A DNA stretch of 26,633 bases, taken from assembly GCA_045613545.1 (NCBI GenBank), contig JAZLBD010000004.1, positions 1-26,633 of the forward strand, written 5' to 3'. The stretch's first letter is position 1, and every line of letters starts with the position of its first letter. Made by a program: the position numbers and the translations under genes. Below are positions 7,179 to 14,123 of this stretch, one piece after another. The stretch comes from Scatosoma sp045613545. GTDB lineage: Bacteria > Bacillota > Clostridia > Christensenellales > Borkfalkiaceae. The notes below the pieces were generated by a model. It searched no databases. It was not told the origin of the DNA and saw nothing but the letters and a program-made list of their open reading frames with translations.

Positions 7179-7207
7179 TAGACGGGAAGAGGATTTTATG
7201 GTATAAT
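7179..7207 (+). promoter_or_regulatory. ruvX promoter, predicted leaderless start
   Basis: TAGACG 7179-7184 and TATAAT 7202-7207 are 17 nt apart. The -10 box ends 6 nt before the ATG at 7214, so transcription should begin at or next to the start codon. No ribosome binding site fits that ATG. The purine-rich GAAGAGG near 7186-7192 is more than 20 nt away and lies upstream of the -10 box. Confidence 0.75.
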
Positions 7208-7213
7208 ACGAAT

Positions 7214-7984
7214 ATGGTAGAAAAAAGAGCGATAGCCTTTGATATAGGCGACAAACGGATCGGCGTTGCGGTGTCCGATCCCTTTAACGAATACGCGATT
7301 CCCACGGAAACGTATTTTCGGAAAGGTCGATTTTGGGAGGACGTGGAAAACGTCGTAAAAATCGCCGAAGAAAAAGGGGTGGGTGTCATCGTTTGCGGTA
7401 TGCCGTTTTTTACCGACGGAGAGAGGAGCGAACAGACGGAAAAAACGCAAAGATTCATCGACGCAATGCGAGAAAAAACCTCTCTTCCCATCGAGCTTGA
7501 GGACGAACGGTTTACCACGAAGCAGGCTCATCAAGCGCAAATGGACGGCGGAACGAAACGGGAAAATTGGAAAAAGACGGTGGACAGTATCGCCGCGTCC
7601 TATATTTTAGAAAGTTATTTGCAAAGAAAAAAACAAGAAAACAAGAAAAAGGAGATAGTTATGAGCAAAGAATTAGAGCAAGAAGAATACGAGCAAAACA
7701 TCATTGAACTAGAAGACGAAGAAGGAAACGTCGTTCGTTTTTTGCACGTAGGAACGATCGAATATAAGAAAGAATGGTATTGCTTCTTCCAACAAGCAGA
7801 ACCGGAAACGGAAGAGGAAGAGGACGAAGTGGTAATCTATCATCTCGTCGGCGAGGGGGAAGATCAAGTGTTAGAGCCGATGCAAGACGACGAACTTATG
7901 GACGAAGTGTTTGCGGAGTTTTGCAAAGAATACGAAGCGTATGAAAATAGTGAGGACGCAAAAAAGTTAGACGGCGAAGATTGA
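7214..7984 (+). CDS. ruvX: RuvX/YqgF Holliday junction resolvase-like nuclease fused to a DUF1292 domain
   Basis: The frame runs 256 residues from ATG 7214. Residues 1 to about 148 are a complete RuvX/YqgF RNase H-fold protein: DIGDKRIGVAVSD with catalytic Asp10, CGMPFFTDG, EDERFTT, and the C-terminal DSIAASYILESYL. The family acts in pre-16S rRNA 5' processing and possibly in junction resolution. With no stop codon the frame continues into a DUF1292 (YrzB-like) domain from Met150 (NIIELEDEEGNVVRFLHVGT, DEVVIYHLV), a very acidic small protein of unknown role. In relatives these are normally two adjacent genes. A good ribosome binding site and ATG at the junction, together with an A7 run just before it, suggest that separate products may also be made. 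The frame opens further upstream to 7112, but that part overlaps the promoter. Confidence 0.85.
   Translation: MVEKRAIAFDIGDKRIGVAVSDPFNEYAIPTETYFRKGRFWEDVENVVKIAEEKGVGVIVCGMPFFTDGERSEQTEKTQRFIDAMREKTSLPIELEDERFTTKQAHQAQMDGGTKRENWKKTVDSIAASYILESYLQRKKQENKKKEIVMSKELEQEEYEQNIIELEDEEGNVVRFLHVGTIEYKKEWYCFFQQAEPETEEEEDEVVIYHLVGEGEDQVLEPMQDDELMDEVFAEFCKEYEAYENSEDAKKLDGED
7651..7663 (+). promoter_or_regulatory. Internal ribosome binding site and ATG for free DUF1292 protein
   Basis: An AAGGAG-type site (GGAG at 7651-7654) lies 6 nt before an in-frame ATG at 7661, exactly where the RuvX domain ends and DUF1292 begins. Translation from here would give a free 107-residue DUF1292 protein (7661-7984). 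It lies directly behind the Lys/Gln-rich linker encoded by A-runs. Confidence 0.75.
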
Positions 7985-8052
7985 TTGTTTGAGTCGTTTG
8001 CGAGCCTTTTTCGTTGTCTTTGGGAAAGACTCGTTTGTTTCGTAGGATCAAA

Positions 8053-9564
8053 ATGAAAGATATATTAAAGGAAAAAATAAGAGAATCGTTCTCTTCCATC
8101 GCCCCCATTTGTTTGGTGGTACTTTTACTTGCGATAAGTTTTACCCCCTTAAAAACGGGGGCGCTCTTATTGTTTGCGCTCGGCGCCGTCTTGCTCGTTG
8201 TGGGGACTGCGCTCTTTACCCTTGGCGCGGACCAGTCGATGCTCGTCATCGGGCAACGGGTGGGGGCAACCCTTACGAAAAGTAAAAAGGTGTGGCTCAT
8301 CGCTTTTATCAGTTTCGTGATAGGCGTGATCGTGACGATCGCCGAGCCCGACCTCCAAATTTTGGCGGAACAAGTCCCGGACGTGGAAAATATGGTGCTT
8401 ATTCTCACCGTGTCGGTGGGGGTGGGGATATTCCTTATGATTGCGATGCTGAGAATATTGTTCGGCATACGCCTCAAATACATACTTGCATTTTTCTATC
8501 CTATTTTGTTCCTCGTGGCGGTTTTGTTCGTTCCGTCCAGTTTTTGGGCGTTATCGTTCGATTCGGGCGGTGTGACGACGGGACCGGTCACCGTGCCGTT
8601 TATTATGTCGCTCGGCGTGGGCGTTGCCGCCGTTAGAGCGGACAAAAAAGGCGGTGGAGACAGTTTCGGTTTGGTCGCCCTCGCGAGCCTCGGTCCGATT
8701 TTAGCCGTTTTGATTTTAGGGATCGTTTGTAAAGTGAACGGAGGGGTTTACACCCCGACGACGATCGAAATCCCCAATTCGACGACGGGACTTTTCAAAG
8801 TCCTTTCCGTAGGATTTTTGGAATATTGTAAGGAAGTGGCGATAGCGCTTGCGCCGATCGCCGTGTTTACCTTGCTTTTTCAAGCGGTGACGAAAGTTTT
8901 CCACAAACGGCAATTTCTCAAAGTGTCCATCGGTATGATTTATTCCTTTTTAGGACTTTCTTTCTTCTTGACGGGCGCAGGCATTGGGTTCTTGCCCGTA
9001 GGGAGCGAGATAGGAAGTATTTTAGCAAAAAAATGGAACGGCGCTCTGCTCGTTCCCGTGGGCATGATTTTCGGGTATTTCGTCGTGGCGGCGGAGCCGG
9101 CTGTGTACGTCCTCAACAAGCAAGTAGAACGAATGAGCGCAGGCGCGGTGACGGCGTCCGCGATGAAGAAAGGGCTTTGCCTCGGCGTGTGCGTAGCGCT
9201 CGGGTTTGCTATGCTCCGCATTTTGGTCGGGTTTAATATTTTGTACGTCCTTGTGCCGGGGTATTTGGTCGCCCTCGCGTTGATGCCCTTTACCCCCGAT
9301 TTATTCACGGGGATTGCGTTCGACTCGGGCGGTGTGGCGAGCGGGGCGATGGTGTCCTCGTTCATTCTGCCTATGGCGATCGGTTCTTGTAGCGCGATAG
9401 CGCCGTCGGAGGTAATGACCCTCGCGTTCGGGTGCATAGCGCTCGTGGCGCTTGCTCCCCTTATCAGTATTCAAGTGCTTGGGATCGTCTATAAACATAA
9501 GGCGTCCACGTATAAGAAGAACTTCCTTGCGGAAGAAGACGTGATTTTGGAATACGAGGTGTGA
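8053..9564 (+). CDS. DUF1538 integral membrane protein, putative transporter
   Basis: This 503-residue polytopic membrane protein has two homologous halves (about 1-250 and 290-500). Each half carries membrane helices and the conserved FDSGGVxxGxxxxxFI motif: FDSGGVTTGPVTVPFI in the first and FDSGGVASGAMVSSFI in the second. This internal duplication with paired FDSGG motifs identifies DUF1538, an uncharacterised, presumably transport-related family. I chose the ATG at 8053, preceded by AGGA at short spacing. A TTG at 8014 would add 13 residues without a ribosome binding site. The stop codon is one base from the start of a PII-like gene, so the two are cotranscribed, as expected for a transporter and its cytosolic regulator. 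The transported substrate is unknown. It follows ruvX-DUF1292 by 68 nt with no terminator that I trust. Confidence 0.88.
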   Translation: MKDILKEKIRESFSSIAPICLVVLLLAISFTPLKTGALLLFALGAVLLVVGTALFTLGADQSMLVIGQRVGATLTKSKKVWLIAFISFVIGVIVTIAEPDLQILAEQVPDVENMVLILTVSVGVGIFLMIAMLRILFGIRLKYILAFFYPILFLVAVLFVPSSFWALSFDSGGVTTGPVTVPFIMSLGVGVAAVRADKKGGGDSFGLVALASLGPILAVLILGIVCKVNGGVYTPTTIEIPNSTTGLFKVLSVGFLEYCKEVAIALAPIAVFTLLFQAVTKVFHKRQFLKVSIGMIYSFLGLSFFLTGAGIGFLPVGSEIGSILAKKWNGALLVPVGMIFGYFVVAAEPAVYVLNKQVERMSAGAVTASAMKKGLCLGVCVALGFAMLRILVGFNILYVLVPGYLVALALMPFTPDLFTGIAFDSGGVASGAMVSSFILPMAIGSCSAIAPSEVMTLAFGCIALVALAPLISIQVLGIVYKHKASTYKKNFLAEEDVILEYEV

Positions 9565-9565
9565 T

Positions 9566-10303
9566 ATGGAAGAAAAGAGAAGAATCTTTCTGAGCAAACG
9601 CACGGTAAAAGCGGACGAACGGATTAAACTTCTCGTCGCGATCGTCGACGATAAAGACGGTGTGGAAATCACGGAAATTTGCAATCGGGAAAACGCGAGT
9701 TTAAGCTACGCGTTCGACGGGTTTGGTACGGCAAGAACGGCTATTTTGGATTATTTAGGGCTTGGCGGAAAAGGAAAAAAGGTCGTGCTTTCTCTTATTC
9801 CAGAAAGCTGTGAAAGGTCGATTTTGGACGGGATTCAAAAGGAGATGTCGCTCTACCTCGTAGGGAAGGGAATTTGTTTTACCTTGCCCTTGTCGGGAAT
9901 CAGCGGAATTATTGCAAACGGACTTATTAAAGGCTTGGCGGGAAAAGGGAATAAAGAGAGCGGGAGGAAGAGAAAAATGAGCGAAAAAAGGACGCACGAA
10001 CTGATTATCGTGGCGGTACAAAGCGGATACGCGGAAGAGGTTATGGACGTAGCGAGAAACGCCGGCGCAGGCGGTGGTACGCTCATTCACGCTATGACCC
10101 TCAACAACCAAAAAGCGGAACAGCTGATTGGGATCACGTTGCAAAAAGAAACGGAAATTTTAGCGATTTTGGCGACGAAAGAAGGCAAAATGCCGATCAT
10201 GAACGCCATAAAAGACGCGCTTGGCTTAAAGACGGACGCAGGCGGAATTTTATTTTCCTTACCCGTAGACCACCTCGTAGGCGTAGGTGGCGGTGGAGAA
10301 TAA
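9566..10303 (+). CDS. Double-domain PII-like regulatory protein
   Basis: This 245-residue cytosolic protein is built from two PII (GlnB/GlnK)-like ferredoxin-fold domains. Domain 1 spans about 18-118 (ERIKLLVAIV, LYLVGKGICFTLPLSGISG) and domain 2 about 143-240 (THELIIVAVQSGYAEEVMDVARNAGAGGGT, KTDAGGILFSLPVDHLVG). Both keep the GKG/AGG-x-x-F-x-L/V-P-V-like C-terminal strand. The uridylylated T-loop Tyr of classical GlnB is not evident, so control is probably by ligand binding. Placement one base behind the DUF1538 transporter, with GAGGTG as ribosome binding site, suggests that it gates this transporter as GlnK does AmtB. The linker (about 119-142) is Lys/Gly-rich. It contains a strong internal ribosome binding site and ATG, so domain 2 may also be made alone. 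Confidence 0.85.
   Translation: MEEKRRIFLSKRTVKADERIKLLVAIVDDKDGVEITEICNRENASLSYAFDGFGTARTAILDYLGLGGKGKKVVLSLIPESCERSILDGIQKEMSLYLVGKGICFTLPLSGISGIIANGLIKGLAGKGNKESGRKRKMSEKRTHELIIVAVQSGYAEEVMDVARNAGAGGGTLIHAMTLNNQKAEQLIGITLQKETEILAILATKEGKMPIMNAIKDALGLKTDAGGILFSLPVDHLVGVGGGGE
9963..9979 (+). promoter_or_regulatory. Internal ribosome binding site and ATG before the second PII domain
   Basis: GGAGG at 9963-9967 is spaced 9 nt from an in-frame ATG at 9977 (Met138), at the boundary between the two PII-like domains. A 108-residue single-domain PII protein (9977-10303) could be translated from it. Confidence 0.7.
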
Positions 10304-10361
10304 TCTCTCCTTTTTAGGGGATTTCGCATAAGAATCGTATCGTTGTATTACTTTAAAAGAT

Positions 10362-10403
10362 TCAACCGTCAGCTCTAATATAGCGAGAGACGGTTGATTT
10401 TTT
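10362..10403 (+). terminator. Intrinsic terminator of the DUF1538-PII unit
   Basis: TCAACCGTC 10362-10370 pairs perfectly with GACGGTTGA 10389-10397 around an 18-nt loop, followed by T6. It ends the unit that began at ruvX or DUF1538, so the next ABC operon needs its own promoter. Confidence 0.92.
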
Positions 10404-10410
10404 GTTTTCG

Positions 10411-10440
10411 CCTACAAAAAAAGAAAAAGGGTTGTAAAAT
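10411..10440 (+). promoter_or_regulatory. Weak promoter of second ABC operon, predicted leaderless
   Basis: TAAAAT 10435-10440 ends 6 nt before the ATG at 10447, the same spacing as at ruvX and tsaE. The -35 region is poor (CCTACA 10411-10416, 18-nt spacer, only the ACA end matching). There is no proper ribosome binding site, only AAAGGG about 12 nt upstream. Placement directly after a terminator supports a promoter here. Confidence 0.45.
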
Positions 10441-10446
10441 AAAGAA

Positions 10447-12147
10447 ATGAAAGAGATATTAAAACGATTAAAAAAATATGCTCTTCCGCTTTCTTGCGGA
10501 GGAGTTCTACTTATATTATCTACCCTTTGTTCGGTAGCGTTGCCTACCCTTATGACGATGGTCGTCGACAAGGGGGTGTCGCAAGGGGATATGGGATTCG
10601 TACGAAGAACGTGTGGCGTGATGCTTCTCGTCACCCTTTTTAGCGTCGCGTTTACCATTCTCGGAAGCAAGATTTGCAACCGCGTGATGATTCGTTTTAA
10701 CGTGGAGCTGAGAAAAGAAGTGTTTGCAAAGGCGTGCAGTTTGTCCATCGGCGATTTTTCCAAAATCGGAGAGGGGGCGCTTTTGAGTCGAACGACGGAG
10801 GACGTCAACCGCGTGGGAGATATCATCGGCGCAATTTTTAGCGCGCTCACGTCTATCCCCTTTTTGCTCGTCGCAGGGAGCGTATTGGCGTTTCAAAGGG
10901 ATTGGGTTCTCGCCCTAATTATGCTTGCCTTTGCTCCCGTCGTTTTAGGGTGTATTTACCTGTTTACCAAAAGAGTGCATTTGTTCTGGAAACTCGCGGA
11001 CGAAAAGGACGACGAACTCAACGAGATCGTTGGGGCAAGGATTTCGGGGATACGCGTCATTCGCGCGTTCAATCGTGAGGGAAAGGAGCAAGAAAGAAGC
11101 GAACGGGTCACGCGCGAGCGGACGAAGAGGGTCATACAAGGCAATTTCCGTAGCGAACTCGTCACTCCCTTTTCCACCTTTTTACTCAACGTTGCCACCG
11201 TTTTCATTTTGTTCGTCGGCGCGAGTCGTGTAATTTCTCCCTCCTCGAAATTGACGGCGGGGAATATTTTGGCGGTGGTGGAATACGTGGGGCTTATTTC
11301 CTCGGCGATTTTGATGATCTCCTTTTCCCTCTCGCAAATTCCTCGCTTGAAAGTCACTTGTTCACGGCTCGTGGAAGTGTTGAACGCCGAAAGCGAAAAA
11401 GAGGGAGGAGATCTTATCAAAAGCGGAAAAATTCGTTTCGAAAACGTTTCCTTTTCCTACGACGACAGCGAAAGGTACGCGATAGAAAACGTGAGTTTGT
11501 CCATCGAAGAGGGTAGCACGGTTGCATTTTTAGGAGGAACAGGTTCGGGGAAAAGTACGATCGTCAAACTGCTTTGCTCCCATTTCGCTCCGCAAAAAGG
11601 ACGGATTTATTTCGGCGAACAGGACGTTGCAACCCTTTCGCCCGTGACGGCGAGAGAAAACGTTTCTTGCGCGATGCAACGGGATACGGTGTTCTCGGGC
11701 GAGTTCTTTTCTTCGGTCGCCTTGGGGCAAACGGCGACGAGAGAGGAGATTGCCTCCGCCCTCGCCGATAGCAGAATGTTAGAGGTATACAAGGAAAAAG
11801 GGGGAGGATTTTTGATCAGCGAAAGGGGTGGGAATTTGTCGGGAGGACAAAAACAACGCTTGACGATCGCCCGCGCCCTTTTGAAAGACGCTCCCGTGTA
11901 TATTTTCGACGACAGTTTTTCCGCGCTCGATTATAAGACGGAAAAGGAGGTGCGTTCCGCGCTGGCAAGACGGCTTGAGGGACGGACACAGATTATCGTA
12001 TCGCAACGGATATCTTCCGCGCGGACGTGCGATAAAATCTTCCTGTTCGACGCGGGCAAGTTGGTGGCGGAGGGGACGCACGAGCAGCTTCTCGCATCCT
12101 CGCAAACCTATCGTGAAATTTACCTCTCGCAAGGAGGTCGGTTATGA
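10447..12147 (+). CDS. Second heterodimeric ABC exporter, degenerate-site subunit
   Basis: This 566-residue half-exporter has six TM helices (about 15-300) and a C-terminal ATPase. Walker A (GGTGSGKST) and signature (LSGGQKQR) are intact. The catalytic Glu is replaced by Asp489 (IFDDSFSALD) and the H-loop His by Gln520 (IVSQRISSA). It is therefore the degenerate-site half of a heterodimer, paralogous to the exporter gene at 2594 but clearly diverged. Its stop overlaps the ATG of the canonical partner by 4 nt (ATGA), so the two are coupled. Unlike the first pair, no regulator gene accompanies it. The start ATG at 10447 has no good ribosome binding site, in keeping with a leaderless message. 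Exported substrate unknown; multidrug or peptide export is the family's usual role. Confidence 0.92.
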   Translation: MKEILKRLKKYALPLSCGGVLLILSTLCSVALPTLMTMVVDKGVSQGDMGFVRRTCGVMLLVTLFSVAFTILGSKICNRVMIRFNVELRKEVFAKACSLSIGDFSKIGEGALLSRTTEDVNRVGDIIGAIFSALTSIPFLLVAGSVLAFQRDWVLALIMLAFAPVVLGCIYLFTKRVHLFWKLADEKDDELNEIVGARISGIRVIRAFNREGKEQERSERVTRERTKRVIQGNFRSELVTPFSTFLLNVATVFILFVGASRVISPSSKLTAGNILAVVEYVGLISSAILMISFSLSQIPRLKVTCSRLVEVLNAESEKEGGDLIKSGKIRFENVSFSYDDSERYAIENVSLSIEEGSTVAFLGGTGSGKSTIVKLLCSHFAPQKGRIYFGEQDVATLSPVTARENVSCAMQRDTVFSGEFFSSVALGQTATREEIASALADSRMLEVYKEKGGGFLISERGGNLSGGQKQRLTIARALLKDAPVYIFDDSFSALDYKTEKEVRSALARRLEGRTQIIVSQRISSARTCDKIFLFDAGKLVAEGTHEQLLASSQTYREIYLSQGGRL

Positions 12148-13910
12148 AAAAAGAAAAAACAAAAAGCGGTTTTTCAAGACTGCTTATAGATTTGAGTCGT
12201 TTGAGGGGACGGTTGCTAATTATTCTCCTTCTCGCCCTCGTCATTATCGCTTGCAACGCCCTTTCCCCACGCCTTATCGGTTGGATTTTCGGCGAGATCG
12301 AATCGTTTACGAAAACGGGCGGAAAGGGAGGAGAATTTCTTCGTAAACTCACACCTGCCCTCCTACTTTTAGCGGGGGTGTACCTCGTTTACGCCCTTTC
12401 TTCTTGGGGAAAGTCGATGCTGTTCAACTATACGGTATCCGTGCGCATTTCGGGGGAAAAGAGGATACTTCTCACCGATAAAATTTCCCGCCTCCCCCTT
12501 TCCTATTTAGACAAGCAAACGGTGGGAGAGATGGTCACGCGCGTGAACAACAATGCGGGGTCTATGGGAGGATACGTGCAAGAGGCGATGGACGTGTTTT
12601 TGATGGGCGGATTGCAAATGCTCGTAATGGCGGTGATGTTGCTCCTTGAAAATCCTTGGATCGGACTACTTGTTTTGTGCATATCGCCCCTGTCTCTTTT
12701 GGTGTCCGTAGCCATTTCCAACAAGAGCGGTAAGTATTACGACAAACTTTGGGGAAAGAACTACGAAGAAGTGAATTCGTGCGTGCAAGAGTGCTACGCG
12801 GGGTTTGCCACGACGAAAAATTTCCAGATGAAAGAGTCGTTCGTGCAAAGGCATAACGAGCGTTGCGAAGAGACGTATCGGTTGAGCGAGAGGGCGAACT
12901 TTCTTTCCTCTCTCATCTCCCCGCTCGTTTCTTTGGTCAACCATTTGTCCTTTATCGTCGTTTGTCTGCTCGGCGGATATTTCGCCGTACAAGGAAAAAT
13001 ATCCCTTGCGAGCGTGATTACGATTATCCTCTATTCCAAAAACTTTTCCGCTCCGTTAGAACAGATCGCTTGGGGATTTTCATCGGCGCTCAAAGTTAAC
13101 TCGTCGGCAAAGAAGGTGTACGATTTTTTGGATTTACCCGAAATGGAACAAGAAGAGGGGTTTTTCGAAAAGCCCGCAAAGGGGGACGTCGCGTTCGAAG
13201 GGGTGGACTTTTCCTACGACGCGGACAAACCGCTGATCGAGGGGTTAAACCTCAGCGTTTCCGCGGGGCAAAAGATTGCGATCGTCGGCCCTACGGGCGG
13301 TGGAAAAACGACGCTTGTCAATTTGTTGATGCGTTTTTACGATCCGCAAAATGGGAAGATTCTTTTGGACGGAGAAGATATTTGCCGTTTAGAAAAGGGT
13401 AGCGTGCGAGAGCAATTTGCGATGGTGCTTCAGGACACGTGGCTATTCGAGGGGACGGTGGCGGAAAACGTTGCCTATGGCAAAGAGGGGGCGTCGAAAG
13501 AGGAGGTGATCGAGGCATGTAAAACGGCGTACGCGGACGGGTTTATCGAACTTTTACCGCAAGGCTACGATACGCCGATCAAGAATACTTCGCTCTCGGG
13601 CGGACAGAAACAATTGCTCACGATCGCGCGCGCGTTCTTGGCGAATAAACCGCTTTTGATCTTGGACGAGGCGACGAGCGACGTCGATTCTCGGACGGAA
13701 GTTTACGTGCAAAAAGCGATGCGGAAATTGATGGAGGGGAAAACCTGTTTCGTGATTGCGCACCGTCTTTCCACCATCGTTTCGGCGGACTGGATCGTTG
13801 CGATCGACCACGGTAAAATCGTCGACCAAGGCACGCACGAAGGGTTGCTCGCAAAAGGCGGTTTTTATAAAACGCTATGGGAGAGTCAATATTCGAACGA
13901 AAACGGGTAA
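12144..13910 (+). CDS. Second heterodimeric ABC exporter, canonical subunit
   Basis: This 588-residue half-exporter is the partner of the preceding subunit. Six TM helices (about 20-320) precede the ATPase, with Walker A GPTGGGKTT, Q-loop VLQDTWLFEGTV, signature LSGGQKQ, Walker B ILDEATSDVD with catalytic Glu509, and H-loop VIAHRLSTI. All catalytic residues are present. Unlike the first pair, the signature here is the normal LSGGQ rather than LSQGQ, so the degenerate site is impaired only through the other subunit's Asp and Gln. It lacks the roughly 50-residue linker insertion seen in the gene at 4354. An AAGGAGG ribosome binding site lies inside the upstream gene, 4-5 nt before the ATG. Confidence 0.93.
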   Translation: MKKEKTKSGFSRLLIDLSRLRGRLLIILLLALVIIACNALSPRLIGWIFGEIESFTKTGGKGGEFLRKLTPALLLLAGVYLVYALSSWGKSMLFNYTVSVRISGEKRILLTDKISRLPLSYLDKQTVGEMVTRVNNNAGSMGGYVQEAMDVFLMGGLQMLVMAVMLLLENPWIGLLVLCISPLSLLVSVAISNKSGKYYDKLWGKNYEEVNSCVQECYAGFATTKNFQMKESFVQRHNERCEETYRLSERANFLSSLISPLVSLVNHLSFIVVCLLGGYFAVQGKISLASVITIILYSKNFSAPLEQIAWGFSSALKVNSSAKKVYDFLDLPEMEQEEGFFEKPAKGDVAFEGVDFSYDADKPLIEGLNLSVSAGQKIAIVGPTGGGKTTLVNLLMRFYDPQNGKILLDGEDICRLEKGSVREQFAMVLQDTWLFEGTVAENVAYGKEGASKEEVIEACKTAYADGFIELLPQGYDTPIKNTSLSGGQKQLLTIARAFLANKPLLILDEATSDVDSRTEVYVQKAMRKLMEGKTCFVIAHRLSTIVSADWIVAIDHGKIVDQGTHEGLLAKGGFYKTLWESQYSNENG

Positions 13911-13950
13911 AAAAAGACCAAAAACCGTCAAAAAAATAGCAAAAAGCGAA

Positions 13951-13993
13951 AAAAAGGAGGGAAAAGCGTGCAAAACCGCTTGCTTTCCTTTTT
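13951..13993 (+). terminator. Probable terminator of second ABC operon, overlapping the rpsB promoter
   Basis: AAGCG 13964-13968 pairs with CGCTT 13977-13981, with an outer AAAAAGG (about 13951-13957) able to pair with CCTTTTT (13987-13993) across an asymmetric internal loop. The downstream strand is T-rich. The right arm contains the rpsB -35 box. The structure is imperfect, so the call is moderate. Confidence 0.5.
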
Positions 13994-14008
13994 GCTTTAT
14001 GATACAAT
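13980..14008 (+). promoter_or_regulatory. rpsB-tsf promoter
   Basis: TTGCTT 13980-13985 and TACAAT 14003-14008 are 17 nt apart. Transcription would begin near 14015, giving a leader of about 109 nt before rpsB. Confidence 0.75.
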
Positions 14009-14028
14009 GAAAAAGCTAAAAATTCACA

Positions 14029-14100
14029 CTCGATCCTTGCGCGCAATCCGTGTCCGTAAATCTTTCATGCGGATGAAGTTGCGAGCCAACGCAAGACGAG
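14029..14100 (+). promoter_or_regulatory. Structured rpsB leader, candidate S2 autoregulatory element
   Basis: The leader folds as a possible multi-branch structure. Outer CTCG 14029-14032 pairs with CGAG 14097-14100. One inner arm is ATCCG 14046-14050 with CGGAT 14070-14074. A second is TTGCG 14079-14083 with CGCAA 14090-14094 around a 6-nt loop. A ribosome binding site follows at about 14110. Leaders that bind S2 are known before rpsB in several phyla; identity with a known family is not established here. Confidence 0.4.
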
Positions 14101-14123
14101 GAGGAGAAACGGAGGTTTGAATT

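Noticed and set aside
8014..8052. TTG start for the DUF1538 protein
   Set aside because: No ribosome binding site; it would add 13 residues that do not resemble the family start. ATG 8053 is preferred.
9602..9684. Minus-strand frame over the DUF1538-PII boundary
   Set aside because: Antisense shadow with no start signals.
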